Below are positions 8,948 to 19,122 of a stretch of DNA of 64,000 bases, piece by piece. The stretch's first letter is position 1. Every line of letters starts with the position of its first letter. Source of the DNA: Kluyvera cryocrescens NBRC 102467 (lineage in GTDB: Bacteria; Pseudomonadota; Gammaproteobacteria; Enterobacterales; Enterobacteriaceae); assembly GCF_001571285.1 (NCBI RefSeq), contig NZ_BCTM01000024.1:1-64000 (forward strand). Reading direction: 5' to 3'. The notes beneath the pieces were generated by a model. That model had not been told where the DNA came from and made no database searches. It saw nothing but the letters and a program-made list of their open reading frames with translations. The position numbers were made by a program, and so were the translations under genes.

Positions 8948-9072
8948 CCCCTCACCTTAACCCTCTCCCCGCGGGGGAAAGGGGATATATTGTGCCAACA
9001 GCTCGCTCGGAATCTGACGCCCTGCACCGCTCGGCTCCCTCTCCCGTTTAGGGAGAGGGTTGGGGTGAAGGG
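8948..9072. repeat. Inverted repeat with CCCTCTCCC hairpins in ytfQ-ytfR gap
   Basis: Imperfect inverted arms at 8948-8969 and 9051-9072 match at about 19 of 22 positions. Each carries an inner hairpin: CCCTCTCCC (9037-9045) with GGGAGAGGG (9051-9059), and CCCTCTCCCC (8961-8970) with 8974-8983. The long outer arms and nested hairpins resemble the short interspersed repeats common in enterobacterial intergenic DNA. Lying between a binding-protein gene and its ATPase gene, the structure may protect the ytfQ message and lower distal expression. Confidence 0.75.
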
Positions 9073-9081
9073 ATCGGCAGC

Positions 9082-10038
9082 TTAGTAGCCCATGTTTTTC
9101 TTCTTCTCTAACTCTTCTTTTGCCGTATCCGGCAGGTAGAGGGTGGACTTGGTCAGCGTCACTTTCTCCGGCATGGTGCCGTCTTTCTTGAATTTCTCCA
9201 GTGCATCAAATGCCGGACCCGCCATATTTGGCGTCAGCTCGACGCTGGCGTTAGCGTCACCGGCAATCATCGCTTTGTAGATATCCGGCACGCCATCAAT
9301 TGAACCGGTCAGGATATCTTTGCCTGGCTTCAGCCCGGCTTCTTTGATGGCCTGAATCGCACCGATCACCATGTCATCGTTGTGCGCGTAAACCATGCAG
9401 ATGTTTTTGCCGTTGTTTTCGGCTTTGATAAAGCTCTCCATCACCTCTTTGCCTTTACTGCGCGTAAAGTCACCGGACTGGGAGCGAATGATCTTAATGT
9501 TTGACGCTTTCGAGATGGCGTCCGCAAAGCCTTTTTTACGGTCAATGGCCACGCTTGCCCCTACCGTTCCCTGCAGTTCAACCACGTTACACGGTTTGCC
9601 ATCGACGGTTTTAATCAACCATTCCCCAATCAGTTGGCCTTCCAGTACGTTGTTGGCGGTGACGGTGGTCATGTAGAGCGATTTGTCTTTCACATCGATA
9701 GAACGATCGAGCAGGAACACCGGAATTTTGGCCTCTTTCGCTTCTTTTAAGACCGGTTCCCACCCCGTCGCCACGACCGGTGCGATGAAGATGGCGTCAA
9801 CGCCCTGGGCAATAAAGGAGCGTACCGCTTTGAGCTGGTTTTCCTGTTTTTGCTGCCCATCGGCAATCTTCAGCGTGATACCGCGTTTTTCCGCTTCCTG
9901 CTTCGCGACGTTCGTTTCCGCCGCGCGCCAGCCGGATTCAGAGCCGACTTGCGAAAAACCCACCGTTAAAGGGGCAGCCATGACCATAGACGACATGGCT
10001 GCGGAAACTGCTGTGACAAGGAGTAAGCGCTTCCACAT
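9082..10038 (-). CDS. ytfQ: Galactofuranose-binding periplasmic protein YtfQ
   Basis: The periplasmic solute-binding component of the galactofuranose importer, 318 residues. A typical signal peptide (MWKRLLLVTAVSAAMSSMVMA, cut at about residue 22) precedes the mature start APLTVGFSQVG. It has a type-I sugar-binding (RbsB-like) fold, with the hinge regions FIAPVVATGWEP and YAHNDDMVIGAIQAIKEAG visible. First gene of the operon, with its own CRP-type promoter upstream. The large excess of binding protein usual in such systems fits the repeat found just downstream. Confidence 0.95.
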   Translation of the reverse strand: MWKRLLLVTAVSAAMSSMVMAAPLTVGFSQVGSESGWRAAETNVAKQEAEKRGITLKIADGQQKQENQLKAVRSFIAQGVDAIFIAPVVATGWEPVLKEAKEAKIPVFLLDRSIDVKDKSLYMTTVTANNVLEGQLIGEWLIKTVDGKPCNVVELQGTVGASVAIDRKKGFADAISKASNIKIIRSQSGDFTRSKGKEVMESFIKAENNGKNICMVYAHNDDMVIGAIQAIKEAGLKPGKDILTGSIDGVPDIYKAMIAGDANASVELTPNMAGPAFDALEKFKKDGTMPEKVTLTKSTLYLPDTAKEELEKKKNMGY

Positions 10039-10081
10039 AGAGGTATCCTCGTAGGGTTATTGTTGGTTAAATATCCACCTG

Positions 10082-10130
10082 CGGAAAAACTATAGACAAT
10101 GGGATATGTAACGGAATGAGTTACATCACA
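10082..10130 (-). promoter_or_regulatory. Candidate class II CRP-dependent ytfQ promoter
   Basis: On the minus strand a TATAGT -10 box (10094-10089) has no good -35, but a CRP-like site, TGTGA-N6-TCATT (10130-10115), is centred about 40.5 bases before the expected start. That spacing is typical of class II CRP activation. One half-site is good and the other matches at 3 of 5. Assignment is an inference. Confidence 0.5.
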
Positions 10131-10372
10131 CTTCAAAAAAGTAAATTATTTGTTAAGCATCGCTCTGACGAAGAGAGCAGGAAGGAGAAGGCGTCACGCA
10201 CCCATTGAGCGCTATCGGTTTTGTCGAAAAAAAACGGGCTTTCCCCTCATTTTTTCGCACGATGTAAACGGTTTCATGAATTTATTCAGTATGCGGCTAA
10301 GATTATGGATTTTCCTGCCATAAGAAGCGGCTGAAAAAGGCGGGTTCATGGGGGTAGGACGTAAAACAGGCC

Positions 10373-10400
10373 AAGACATTCGCGGCGAGTTGGCTATAAT
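10373..10400 (+). promoter_or_regulatory. ppa promoter
   Basis: A perfect TATAAT (10395-10400) has a weak -35 AAGACA (10373-10378) 16 bases upstream. The ppa ATG follows 40 bases downstream. Confidence 0.65.
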
Positions 10401-10440
10401 ACCGGGCACTAGTTTGCCATACATTCTAAAGGAAACAGAC

Positions 10441-10968
10441 ATGAGCTTACTCAACGTCCCTGCGGGTAAAGATCTGCCGGAAGATATCTACGTTGTCATC
10501 GAAATCCCAGCTAACGCAGATCCGATCAAATACGAAGTCGACAAAGAGAGCGGCGCACTGTTCGTTGACCGTTTCATGTCCACTGCGATGTTCTACCCAT
10601 GCAACTACGGCTACATCAACCACACCCTGTCTCTGGACGGTGACCCGGTTGACGTTCTGGTCCCAACGCCATACCCACTGGAGCCAGGTTCCGTTATTCG
10701 CTGCCGTCCAGTTGGCGTGCTGAAAATGACCGACGAATCCGGTGAAGATGCGAAGCTGGTTGCGGTACCGCACACCAAACTGAGCAAAGAATACGATCAC
10801 ATCAAAGATGTGAACGACCTGCCGGACCTGCTGAAAGCGCAGATCACCCACTTCTTCGAGCACTACAAAGACCTCGAAGCAGGCAAATGGGTTAAAGTTG
10901 ACGGTTGGGACAACGCTGAAGCGGCTAAAGCTGAAATCGTTGCTTCCTTCGAGCGCGCGAAGAAATAA
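10441..10968 (+). CDS. ppa: Inorganic pyrophosphatase
   Basis: A cytoplasmic, Mg-dependent, hexameric enzyme. It splits pyrophosphate to phosphate and so pulls biosynthetic reactions forward. The 175-residue protein begins [10 protein letters not shown]. The active-site acid motif DGDPVDVLV places the metal ligands at D66, D68 and D71. The start was chosen at 10441 because AAAGGA precedes it and the N terminus matches E. coli; an upstream in-frame ATG at 10348 lies before the promoter. A strong terminator follows. Confidence 0.97.
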   Translation: MSLLNVPAGKDLPEDIYVVIEIPANADPIKYEVDKESGALFVDRFMSTAMFYPCNYGYINHTLSLDGDPVDVLVPTPYPLEPGSVIRCRPVGVLKMTDESGEDAKLVAVPHTKLSKEYDHIKDVNDLPDLLKAQITHFFEHYKDLEAGKWVKVDGWDNAEAAKAEIVASFERAKK

Positions 10969-10987
10969 GATTTCTTTTCACGCCTTG

Positions 10988-11016
10988 AAAACACCGCCTC
11001 CGGGCGGTGTTTTTAT
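10988..11016 (+). terminator. ppa terminator
   Basis: ACACCGCC (10991-10998) pairs with GGCGGTGT (11003-11010) across a TCCG loop, followed by TTTTATTT. Confidence 0.9.
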
Positions 11017-11075
11017 TTGTGGCAGCGCGGTGGCCTGACTCCAGGTATTGGCCTCACGGCGACAATAGCAAAACC

Positions 11076-11108
11076 ATAAAAAAACAACGCCACCCGAAGG
11101 TGGCGTTG
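11076..11108 (-). terminator. tamA-tamB-ytfP operon terminator
   Basis: On the minus strand CAACGCCACC (11108-11099) pairs with GGTGGCGTTG (11094-11085) around a TTCG loop, followed by a run of T. It lies just past the ytfP stop. Confidence 0.9.
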
Positions 11109-11114
11109 CCGTAT

Positions 11115-11459
11115 TCAATACTGGTCTTTATCCAACCAGTTGCCGCTTTCTATCAGCGTACATCCCGCGATTGGGCGCTGATAGACGTACATCCAGGCAC
11201 TACCATAAGGCGTCTGGATAAGATGGCGTGCGTATTCGCCCGCCTTGGTGCGCAGCGCATCCAGTTCGGCCAGCGTCGATGCGTCGATCCGATAGACTTC
11301 ACCGTGTACTGTGCCAACGCCGGGCACCGCGCCTGGATAGTGGCCCAGGCTGTACAGTTGATAATCGGAAACGCTGTGATCGCCCAGCCACTGGGCGTTA
11401 GTCATCCAGTGGCTGTTGCCTTGTTTGCGCCGTAAACTGCCGTACACAAATATTCGCAT
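11115..11459 (-). CDS. ytfP: GGCT-like protein YtfP
   Basis: A 114-residue cytoplasmic protein of the gamma-glutamylcyclotransferase-like (AIG2/GGCT) fold. The substrate-loop motif VYGSLRRKQGNSHW at residues 4-17 is the family's YGSLR signature, and the acid region ELDALRTKAGEY follows. Its physiological substrate is not established. It is the last gene of tamA-tamB-ytfP, starting two bases after the tamB stop, as in E. coli. Confidence 0.92.
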   Translation of the reverse strand: MRIFVYGSLRRKQGNSHWMTNAQWLGDHSVSDYQLYSLGHYPGAVPGVGTVHGEVYRIDASTLAELDALRTKAGEYARHLIQTPYGSAWMYVYQRPIAGCTLIESGNWLDKDQY

Positions 11460-11461
11460 TG

Positions 11462-14400
11462 CTAAAACTCAAACTGATAGAGCAAATCGAGCGCCTGGTC
11501 TACGCCAGACACCGCTTCCAGATACAGCTTAGGCATCAGGCGATAGCGTAACGTGAGCGTCGCCAAAGAGTCAAAGATCCCCACGCCATATTTCACCTGT
11601 AGACCCGGCAAGACGTAACCGCTGACCACCACCTGGGAGGAATCACCCACCCCTTGTGTGTCTAAAGCCAGGTTACTCACGCCAAACGTCTCGCCGATTT
11701 TACCCACAACTTGACCACTTTGTGCAACCCCCATACCAATAAGCATAGACGTCATCGCCGCGCCGTCGCTCTGGCCGCTGTCCAGCCCCTGTCCGCGGAC
11801 AAGGTAGGAGAGCGCTTCCTGCTGCGACATTGCCGGGTCTGAGAAGACTTCAGCCTTCGGTTGGTCGGCCGTACCCGTGACACGAACGCCGGCGATAACA
11901 TCGTTTTCGGTAGACTCTGGGTTACGAATGGCTTCGATATTGAGTAGCGGCTGATCCGGCGGACCGGAGAACAGCAGCTCGCCTTTGCGCACCAGCAGAT
12001 CCTGACCGTAGGCGTGGAAACGCCCTTCCGGAATGTTGATCTGCCCGTTAAGCCCCAGCCCCTGTTTATCCTGCGCCACCTTCAGATCGCCGGTCAGACG
12101 CGCTTTCAGTCCAAAGGCATCCAGACGCACGTTGTTGCCAACATGGATCATCAGGTTGCTGTTGATTGGAATTGACGCTGATTTGGTCTCTTCCGGCTGT
12201 AGCTGGTTGTTGAGCATCACTTCATCACTGGAAACGCCTACCGCGCTCTCTGGCACCTCTTTCACCACAATGCGCGCCCACGGTACGTCTACGCTGCCAT
12301 CGAGCGTAAACAGGCTTGGTGTGGCGTTAAATTCGACATCCGGAGACACATCGAGACGAACCATTGGTGGCACGGTGATGCGCACCCGGCTGCCTTTCGC
12401 GGCAACACGCGCCCGCCAGTTCTCAATCTGCCGCCAGTCCGCATCACCGTTGAGGCTAATTTGTCCCTGCTGGGTACGAATTTCCCCTTGCAGCGTTGAG
12501 CTGGCGCCGTTGAAGTTCATGGTTACCTGGCTTGGCTGCATATCAAACGGCATAAAGTTGCCATCGACATCGAGGCCGTTTAGCTGGAGCTGGCCAAACA
12601 TCAGCGGGCTTTGCAGGTTGCCACCCAATCGAAGATTAGCGTTCAGCTTCCCATCAGCTTTTTCGCCGCGGGAGAAGAGCGGGTTGACCATCGCCAGTGA
12701 GAAGTTGCGAATATTGACGTTACCGCCAAGATTACGCCGCCCCTGCGGATCGGTGACCTGCACCTGACCATCGAGTTGACCATTGTTGGTCAGGCGGATA
12801 AGCCAGCCCAGTTCGGCACGATTGTTATGCAGGTCAGCGCTGAGATTCAGCGTATCAAATGCGACCGGTAGCGGCGCATCGTTGACCAACTGCGTCACCT
12901 TCACGTTGCGGCCAGAAAGCGTCACTTTACCCTGTGGCAGCCCCTCTTTAGTGGTGTCCCAGGTGACATCTGCGTTACCGCTAAACACACCGCTAGCCTG
13001 CGTTGCTTCCGGCATAAACGGCTTGAGCATCGCCAGGTCGAACCGGTTCAGATTGACGATGGCATGCCCTGCCGCTCCAGCATCAATGGTTTGCGGCACG
13101 CACAGCTCCGCATTCGGGTTCACCCAGCAGTGCGGCCCAATACTGATTTTCTGTTCGAGGTTACGGTAGTCCAGCGCGATATCGCGGTTAATGGACCACG
13201 GCCCCACCGGCGTCTGGAAGCGCGTATTGCTCAACGCCCCTTTCCAGCGTTCTTCTTCGCGATCGAAACTGCCCGCCAGCGCTAGCTGGCCGGACACCGG
13301 TTCACCCTGAACCTGCAGCTGGAGGGAGTGCTGTTTTTCGTTGCCCTTCGCCGCCAGATGCACCAGACCAATGTTGACGTCCGGCTGCACAATGCGCTCA
13401 ACGCGCACGTCGAGGTTACCGGCAATCTGGTCAGTGGATTTGACATCACCCTCCACCCGCACCTGGCCAATCGACAGTTCTTGCCAGCGCAGGCCACGCG
13501 CGGTGATATCCGCCAGCACCTGCGGGGCATCCACGGTACCGCGAATTTTCACCAGACCTTTTGCCGTCCCACCAAGACCTGGCAGCATGTTATCGAGCTT
13601 CGGCGCATCAATATTGGCGTCGAGGTTAAGATCCTTAACGCCCAGCTCACCCTTAATGTCGGCATTGTTATTGCCCAGCGCCACGTGCAGTCCAGGGATG
13701 GTCCACTGCAGGTAGCTGTTACCCCGCGCGGAACCGTCGACCAGCACCTTGTTCTGCTTCACGTTACCGGTGATTTTCATCTCCGGCACGCTCATCTGCC
13801 AGGTACCGCCGTACAGGCTGCCATTGGTTTTAATCAGCCCTTCCAGCTTGGATGGCCATTCTGGTGCCAACTTGCCGGTGTTAATCCCGTGCAGCGCCAG
13901 CTCACCACGCCAGCTTATCGCCTGCTGCCAGTCGAGCAGCGCTTTGAACTCGGTGGTGCCGTCCAGCGCCGCAATCGCGAGCTTATCGAGATTAACCTGC
14001 CGCTCGTTGCCTTTGGCATCAAGGGTGATCTTCGCCGGCGGTACGCCCTGCCCCTTCACCGCCGTGGCGAATGACAGGGTGTAATCGGTCATTTTGCCGC
14101 CCAGCTTCAGTTTGAGGTCATCGGCCTGGAACTGTTTCTCGCCGGTAAACGGCCAATACAGCTGTTTGCTGTTGATCTCCACGTTAAACGGCAGGCCGGC
14201 TTCTGCCAGCTGCGCCTGCGCTCGCAGATTCATATCCACCTGGCCTGAGAGGTTAACCCCCACTTCCAGTTGCTTACGCACCTCACCGGCGACTTTCAGC
14301 TTCACCTTTTCGCCTTTTAGCGGATCGATATTCAGCGTGCTGTTGAGGGTCATATCCACCGGCCAGTCATTGATGAGCTGCGCCGTACCGCTGGCATTGA

Positions 14401-15238
14401 CCGTGCCCTGGCTGGAGTCGATATCCAGCGCGTCGAGCTTCATGTTGCCGTCAATGCTGCTCACCTTCAGCAACATTTTATACACCGTCAGGTCGGTATC
14501 GCCGGTAATACGCAGCTGTTCGCCGCTAAAGGATTCGATATTGAGATTCAGCGGCAGATGGACATCGGTCATCTCTGGCAGCACCGGCTTAGAGAACAGC
14601 TCGGTCATGGTTTCGCCCAGCGGTTTCTCCTGCGGCTGCGGATTGTCGATCTTCGGTTCTACCACCTCTTTTTGCGCAACGTCCGCCACCTTCGGCAACG
14701 CAATCAGCAACCCCTGGAGGGCCGTTGGCGTCAGCGTCAGGTTTTTCTCCTGCCACGCCAGGCCGCTGGTAAAGTCCATGACCGACACCGTGGTGTCGTC
14801 AATCTTGATATTGATGTTGTTAAGCGATACCCGGCTCAGGGTGATCGTGTACGGCGTCGACAGGTTCAGCGGCCCCGTATCCTCTTCTTCAACGGGGGCA
14901 GCAGGCGGCATTTTGCTGCTGTCGATAGCCACATTGATGTCACGTAGCGCGATATCATTCACGCACACGCTGCTGTGCCACAGGCAGTTCAGATTAACCG
15001 CCAGGTGAAACTCCCCAGCATCCACCGCCACGCCCGGTTGGGTATAACGCACTTTTTTCAGCGTCAAATCACGCCAGCCGCCGGTCACCTGGCCGATTTC
15101 CAGCCCCGGCACCCAGCGATTAGCCGCATTAAACAGCAGATGTAAACCCGTCGTGGTGCCAACCAGGAAGCCAATGCTCCCCACCAGCACCAGCAGGAAA
15201 ATCAGAACGCCGAGGCTTATTTTTTTCCATAACGTCAT
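11462..15238 (-). CDS. tamB: Translocation and assembly module subunit TamB
   Basis: A 1258-residue inner-membrane-anchored protein that spans the periplasm. An N-terminal signal anchor (about residues 7-27, [18 protein letters not shown]) is followed by a long beta-rich repeat region of the AsmA-like/RBG type. The C-terminal DUF490 domain (from about residue 900) ends [21 protein letters not shown]. With TamA it helps insert some outer-membrane proteins, and it is also implicated in phospholipid transport. Its start overlaps the tamA stop by four bases, giving translational coupling. Confidence 0.96.
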   Translation of the reverse strand: MTLWKKISLGVLIFLLVLVGSIGFLVGTTTGLHLLFNAANRWVPGLEIGQVTGGWRDLTLKKVRYTQPGVAVDAGEFHLAVNLNCLWHSSVCVNDIALRDINVAIDSSKMPPAAPVEEEDTGPLNLSTPYTITLSRVSLNNINIKIDDTTVSVMDFTSGLAWQEKNLTLTPTALQGLLIALPKVADVAQKEVVEPKIDNPQPQEKPLGETMTELFSKPVLPEMTDVHLPLNLNIESFSGEQLRITGDTDLTVYKMLLKVSSIDGNMKLDALDIDSSQGTVNASGTAQLINDWPVDMTLNSTLNIDPLKGEKVKLKVAGEVRKQLEVGVNLSGQVDMNLRAQAQLAEAGLPFNVEINSKQLYWPFTGEKQFQADDLKLKLGGKMTDYTLSFATAVKGQGVPPAKITLDAKGNERQVNLDKLAIAALDGTTEFKALLDWQQAISWRGELALHGINTGKLAPEWPSKLEGLIKTNGSLYGGTWQMSVPEMKITGNVKQNKVLVDGSARGNSYLQWTIPGLHVALGNNNADIKGELGVKDLNLDANIDAPKLDNMLPGLGGTAKGLVKIRGTVDAPQVLADITARGLRWQELSIGQVRVEGDVKSTDQIAGNLDVRVERIVQPDVNIGLVHLAAKGNEKQHSLQLQVQGEPVSGQLALAGSFDREEERWKGALSNTRFQTPVGPWSINRDIALDYRNLEQKISIGPHCWVNPNAELCVPQTIDAGAAGHAIVNLNRFDLAMLKPFMPEATQASGVFSGNADVTWDTTKEGLPQGKVTLSGRNVKVTQLVNDAPLPVAFDTLNLSADLHNNRAELGWLIRLTNNGQLDGQVQVTDPQGRRNLGGNVNIRNFSLAMVNPLFSRGEKADGKLNANLRLGGNLQSPLMFGQLQLNGLDVDGNFMPFDMQPSQVTMNFNGASSTLQGEIRTQQGQISLNGDADWRQIENWRARVAAKGSRVRITVPPMVRLDVSPDVEFNATPSLFTLDGSVDVPWARIVVKEVPESAVGVSSDEVMLNNQLQPEETKSASIPINSNLMIHVGNNVRLDAFGLKARLTGDLKVAQDKQGLGLNGQINIPEGRFHAYGQDLLVRKGELLFSGPPDQPLLNIEAIRNPESTENDVIAGVRVTGTADQPKAEVFSDPAMSQQEALSYLVRGQGLDSGQSDGAAMTSMLIGMGVAQSGQVVGKIGETFGVSNLALDTQGVGDSSQVVVSGYVLPGLQVKYGVGIFDSLATLTLRYRLMPKLYLEAVSGVDQALDLLYQFEF

Positions 15239-16968
15239 AGTTCAGGCCCCAGTCCGATATAAAACTGCAATCCATGTTCATCTTTATCGCCAACTGGCAC
15301 GGCGAAATCGAGCTTGATTGGCCCAACGGGAGACTGCCAGCGCACGCCGACACCAGCACCGGTTTTCCAGTCGCTCTGGCGAATATCGCTGACCGCTTCA
15401 CCGCCGTCGACAAACATCGCCCCCCACCACTTCCCGGTGACATTGTATTGATACTCCAGCGAACCGGTCGCCAGCTTCGAAGCACCGATCAGTTTGCCTT
15501 TGGAGTCCTCCGGAGCAATGGATTTGTACTTATAGCCACGAATACTGCGATCGCCACCGGCGAAGAAACGCAGATCCGGTGGCACACGGTCAAAGTCGCC
15601 GGTTTCAATCCAGCCAAGGTTGCCGCGCATCACGAAACGGTGTTTGTCATACAGGGTTCGAATCCATACGTTCTGAGCCTGGAAGACCGAGAAGTCAACG
15701 TCCGAGCCCCAGGCCGTGTTGGAGTAATCAATGGAATAACGCTGGGAATCACCCCAGGTCGGCATCAGGCCACCGCGCGAGCGGGTGCGGCTGATAGAGA
15801 CGCCAGGATAGAACAGCATGGTGGTGTTGGTAACGTCAGCCTGGGTAAAGTGGTCGAGACTCCAGCGCAAGTTAATGGCTCGCTGCCAACCGCTGGAGAG
15901 GTCCCAGAATCGCGAGACGGCAAGCGTGGTGGAGTCGGCTTTGGTATCGTTGAGATCGGTACTTTTGAAGCCGCCCTGTACCAGATAATACTGTTCCAGC
16001 GGGTTCTTCAGCAGCGGCATTTTGTAGCTGAAATCAAGCTGCTGTTCCGGAGCCGAGACGCTCAGGCTGGTCGTAAAACTATGGCCATAGGAGTTTACCC
16101 ACGGTTTTTTCCACGAGGCTTTTACCCGTGGACCCACGTCAGTGGAATAGCCGCCGCCGAGTTCAACGGTGTTTTCACTGCGCGGTGACACCACGCCGTG
16201 CAGCGGCAGGACTTTCGTTTCACGTGATTTATCAAATTCGGGTGCGACAACCACGGAATTAAACCAGCCGGTGGCGGACAGACGTCGGTTCAGTTCGGCA
16301 AGGTCGCTAGACTGGTAGTAGTCACCCTTCTTAAACGGCACCAGATGCTGAAGATATTCCTCGCGGATTTGTGAACCTTCAAAGGTCACATCGCCAAAGC
16401 GATAACGCTGGCCGCTGTCGTAGTCGATATCCCAGAATGCCTGACGGCGCTCCAGCGCAATGCCTAGCTGGCTCTTTTTAAATTCACTGTCGAAGTAGCC
16501 CTTGCGCAGCGATACGCTGGTCAGCGAGCTTTTGAAATGGTCGTAATCGCTGTGGTTCAGTACGCTGCCAATCTTCGGCCGCGTTTTCAGCAGATCCAGA
16601 TAATCCCTGTCGTCGCGCGCACCGCCGCGCAAAATCACATCGGTTCCGCCAATCAGCACCGGCTCTCCCGGAGTGACTTTCGCCAGCAGCACCTGACGGC
16701 CTTTTGCCGGCGGCGGCTTGAGTTCAAAGTCAATGGTCGGTTCGTAGTAGCCGAGGGCTTTTAACCCTTCGCGAATCGCATCGTCCACGCGCGCACGAAA
16801 GCGGCGGTCCGGCGTGACCTCATCGCTATCGATCGTAGAAAGCTGCGCTCGAACGTTTTTTTGTAGTTCGCCTGAGAGCCCTTCAACCTGTAGACGGATG
16901 CTCGCTGCACTGGCAACACCGCTGGTCAGCAGCAAGCTCACCAAACATAACTGGCGGATTTGTCGCAC
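15235..16968 (-). CDS. tamA: Translocation and assembly module subunit TamA
   Basis: An outer-membrane Omp85-family barrel of 577 residues, exactly the E. coli length. A signal peptide ([21 protein letters not shown]) precedes three POTRA domains (about 22-265) and a 16-strand barrel. The Omp85 lid motif is seen as VRGY-type (IRGYKYKS) near residue 495. I chose the GTG at 16968 because AGGAG lies seven bases upstream and the N terminus fits E. coli. An ATG at 17073 would add 35 residues lacking any signal-peptide character. Confidence 0.95.
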   Translation of the reverse strand: MRQIRQLCLVSLLLTSGVASAASIRLQVEGLSGELQKNVRAQLSTIDSDEVTPDRRFRARVDDAIREGLKALGYYEPTIDFELKPPPAKGRQVLLAKVTPGEPVLIGGTDVILRGGARDDRDYLDLLKTRPKIGSVLNHSDYDHFKSSLTSVSLRKGYFDSEFKKSQLGIALERRQAFWDIDYDSGQRYRFGDVTFEGSQIREEYLQHLVPFKKGDYYQSSDLAELNRRLSATGWFNSVVVAPEFDKSRETKVLPLHGVVSPRSENTVELGGGYSTDVGPRVKASWKKPWVNSYGHSFTTSLSVSAPEQQLDFSYKMPLLKNPLEQYYLVQGGFKSTDLNDTKADSTTLAVSRFWDLSSGWQRAINLRWSLDHFTQADVTNTTMLFYPGVSISRTRSRGGLMPTWGDSQRYSIDYSNTAWGSDVDFSVFQAQNVWIRTLYDKHRFVMRGNLGWIETGDFDRVPPDLRFFAGGDRSIRGYKYKSIAPEDSKGKLIGASKLATGSLEYQYNVTGKWWGAMFVDGGEAVSDIRQSDWKTGAGVGVRWQSPVGPIKLDFAVPVGDKDEHGLQFYIGLGPEL

Positions 16969-17237
16969 ATTTTCTCCTGAATATCCTTGTTTCCACCCCA
17001 ACGGGAAACGAAAGTCCGCTCCGCGGCCATGACTGCGTTTTGCCCTTTTTGGCGCACTTTTGGCGCCCGGCATTTAACGTCAGTTTAAAAAACCCACTCT
17101 TTGTCGGGTTGAAATAAAGACAGAGCCCCAAATTATTCTTATGTTTAAATTTAGACGTATTCGGCGCGTTTATTGTGTTAAAAGACACGCCCGGTTACAA
17201 CCTTAACGGAAATTACTGTTCCCCGGAGGTCTTTCCC

Positions 17238-17876
17238 ATGAGTCTAGTTGATAAAAAACACCTTGTATCTCAGTCGGATGCATTGAGTGGAAGAAATACG
17301 CCGATGCCGGTCGCCACGCTAAATGTTGTGACCGAACACTCAATGACGCACGTCCCTGAAGGCATGGAGGTCGCAATTTTCGCCATGGGATGTTTCTGGG
17401 GCGTAGAACGTCTCTACTGGCAGTTACCCGGTGTATATAGCACGGCGGCGGGTTATACCGGCGGTTTTACCCCGAATCCAACCTATCGCGAAGTCTGTTC
17501 CGGTGAAACCGGACACGCCGAAGCGGTACGCGTCGTGTATGACCCGGCGGTAGTGAGCTACGGCGACTTACTGAAAGTTTTCTGGGAAAATCACGATCCA
17601 GCACAGGGGATGCGTCAGGGCAACGACCACGGCACCCAATACCGTTCCGCCATTTACCCCACTACGCCGGAACAAGAGCAGGAAGCCAACGCCAGCCTGA
17701 AACAGTTCCAGCAGGCCATGCGAACTGCCGGCGATGAACGCACGATCACCACCGAAATTGCCGCCGCTAAACCGTTCTATTACGCGGAAGATGAACACCA
17801 GCAGTATCTGCACAAAAACCCGTACGGCTATTGCGGTATCGGCGGGATTGGCGTCTGCTTACCGCCGCAAGCCTGA
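17238..17876 (+). CDS. msrA: Peptide-methionine (S)-S-oxide reductase MsrA
   Basis: Repairs oxidised methionine (the S-sulfoxide epimer) in proteins, recycled by thioredoxin. It has 212 residues. The catalytic motif GCFWGVE places the nucleophile at C52, and resolving cysteines lie in the C terminus ([11 protein letters not shown]). The start at 17238 follows a strong GGAGGT site. The gene is divergent from tamA. Its stop is only one base from the stop of the convergent LacI-type regulator, which marks the left junction of the accessory sugar island. Confidence 0.96.
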   Translation: MSLVDKKHLVSQSDALSGRNTPMPVATLNVVTEHSMTHVPEGMEVAIFAMGCFWGVERLYWQLPGVYSTAAGYTGGFTPNPTYREVCSGETGHAEAVRVVYDPAVVSYGDLLKVFWENHDPAQGMRQGNDHGTQYRSAIYPTTPEQEQEANASLKQFQQAMRTAGDERTITTEIAAAKPFYYAEDEHQQYLHKNPYGYCGIGGIGVCLPPQA

Positions 17877-17877
17877 G

Positions 17878-18933
17878 TCAGCGGGAAATCACCACGCGTG
17901 CAGCATGACGCGTGGCGTGCGTTACCGTGTCGCGCTCAACCACTTTCCCCTGCAGTAGCAGGTTATAGACCGGCGCATGCGGGCGGTTAAGCCGGGTTTG
18001 CAGCAGATGCACGGCTTCCACGCCCAGCGCCCGGCAGGGAATCGTGATCCCGGTGGTGGTGGAGCCAATGCGGGCATCCAGCTCCCAAACGTCGGTCGTC
18101 ATCAGCGACATCTCTTCCGGCACCCGCACGCCGAGGCGTTGCAACACGCGCTGAGCCCCCATCGACATCGACAACCCGGCGCAGAAAATCACCTCTGGCC
18201 ACTGCTCACGCGGCATAGCCTGTAGCCAATCGCTTATCGCCCTTTCCGCTTCTTCCTCGGAGAAGCCTTCCGTCACCAACAGGTCGTGCTGCACGTCGAA
18301 AGGAATTTGGTACTGACGATACACTTCTTTGATCCCTTCCAGACGCCAGTACATGGTTTCGCGCCGCAGGCTCGTCACGCTGAGAATTCGCCGGTGTCCC
18401 TGTTCAAACAGATAGTTTGCCGCCCGATAGCCAATGGCCCGATGATCCGGCGAAACGCTGTCGAGCAGCCCTTCTTTGTCCCGCGAGTTAATCAGCACGC
18501 ACGGTTTATCGAGCGACTGCGCCAGCTTGTGAACGGTAGGGTCATCAATGCCGATAAGGATAATGGCGTTGATATTTTTATGGCTCACCTTGTCGAGAAA
18601 CGCCTTGATATCCGCGCGCTGCTCGTCCAGGCCGCAGTAGCTTACGTAGACATCGTGCGGCGCTACGGCTTCGGCGATTCCACGCGTGACTTCTAAGTAA
18701 TAGGCATCCCCTTGAGCGGTAAAGGTTCGCTGCGGGGCAAACACCGCGATGCCGTTTATCAGCAGGCGGCCGCTGGCCAAATCATCTAATACTCCCAGCC
18801 TACGGGCGCAGCTAACGATCGCTTCGCGCGCCTTTTCGCTGGTGTAGGATTTGCCGCTCAGTACCCGGGAAACGGTGCTCACCGAATAGCCGGTTTGAGC
18901 GGAAATCTCATCCATTTTTAGCTTGCCGGACAT
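17878..18933 (-). CDS. LacI-type regulator of oxidoreductase island
   Basis: A 351-residue transcription factor. Residues 1-60 form a LacI helix-turn-helix (MDEISAQTGYSVSTVSRVLS, then the hinge helix region), followed by a periplasmic-binding-protein-like effector domain. Such repressors usually respond to the sugar handled by neighbouring genes. It is divergent from the four oxidoreductase genes and converges on msrA. ATG 18933 was preferred because AGAGGT precedes it; a start at 19020 would add 29 residues before the canonical helix-turn-helix. CRP-like and palindromic sites lie just upstream. Effector unknown. Confidence 0.9.
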   Translation of the reverse strand: MSGKLKMDEISAQTGYSVSTVSRVLSGKSYTSEKAREAIVSCARRLGVLDDLASGRLLINGIAVFAPQRTFTAQGDAYYLEVTRGIAEAVAPHDVYVSYCGLDEQRADIKAFLDKVSHKNINAIILIGIDDPTVHKLAQSLDKPCVLINSRDKEGLLDSVSPDHRAIGYRAANYLFEQGHRRILSVTSLRRETMYWRLEGIKEVYRQYQIPFDVQHDLLVTEGFSEEEAERAISDWLQAMPREQWPEVIFCAGLSMSMGAQRVLQRLGVRVPEEMSLMTTDVWELDARIGSTTTGITIPCRALGVEAVHLLQTRLNRPHAPVYNLLLQGKVVERDTVTHATRHAARVVISR

Positions 18934-18935
18934 AG

Positions 18936-18951
18936 TGTGACCTCTGTCGCA
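18936..18951. promoter_or_regulatory. CRP-like site in regulator/island gap
   Basis: TGTGA-N6-TCGCA matches the CRP half-sites TGTGA and TCACA at nine of ten positions. It lies directly before the regulator gene and about 180 bases before the first oxidoreductase. It also covers the regulator's ribosome site, so its role may be repression of the regulator or activation of the island, or it may be fortuitous. Confidence 0.45.
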
Positions 18952-18960
18952 ATCATGTTT

Positions 18961-18974
18961 TGCAAATTTTTGCA
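18961..18974. promoter_or_regulatory. Candidate LacI-family operator
   Basis: TGCAAA and TTTGCA flank two bases, a perfect 6-2-6 inverted repeat in the regulator-oxidoreductase gap. The size and symmetry suit a LacI-family dimer, and the position would allow autoregulation. Confidence 0.4.
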
Positions 18975-18997
18975 GTAACAGTTCGCTGATTTTAAAA

Positions 18998-19090
18998 CCT
19001 ATTTTCAGTTTCCCGCCCATATTCCTTTTCTGCCTGCGAGCATTCTCACAAATTCCGTTTGTCCGGCCTGAGCGCCCTGCCTATTTTCAG
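18998..19090. repeat. 11-base direct repeat in island promoter region
   Basis: CCTATTTTCAG occurs at 18998-19008 and again at 19080-19090, 82 bases apart and on the same strand. The second copy lies 32 bases before the first oxidoreductase ATG. Repeats so placed suggest a pair of binding sites, about eight helical turns apart. Confidence 0.5.
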
Positions 19091-19122
19091 GTATCAGTCA
19101 TTCCTATCACGTAAGGTGCAAC

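Larger units (their letters stand above)
10039..10440. other. Divergent regulatory gap ytfQ-ppa
   Basis: This 402-base gap holds the ytfQ promoter with a CRP-like site (10082-10130) and the ppa promoter (10373-10400). The middle (about 10140-10370) is AT-rich in places, with short homopolymer runs near 10225 and 10250, and I see no gene or strong hairpin there. Confidence 0.6.

Noticed and set aside
10348-10440. N-terminal extension of ppa from ATG 10348
   Set aside because: It would include the TATAAT promoter box in the coding frame; the start at 10441 has a ribosome site and the conserved N terminus.
18934-19020. Longer start for the LacI regulator (MGGKLKIGFKISELL...)
   Set aside because: It would put 29 residues before the canonical helix-turn-helix and run through the operator and CRP-like sites. 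The short start has a good ribosome site. The resemblance of MGGKLK to MSGKLK is curious but unsupported as coding.
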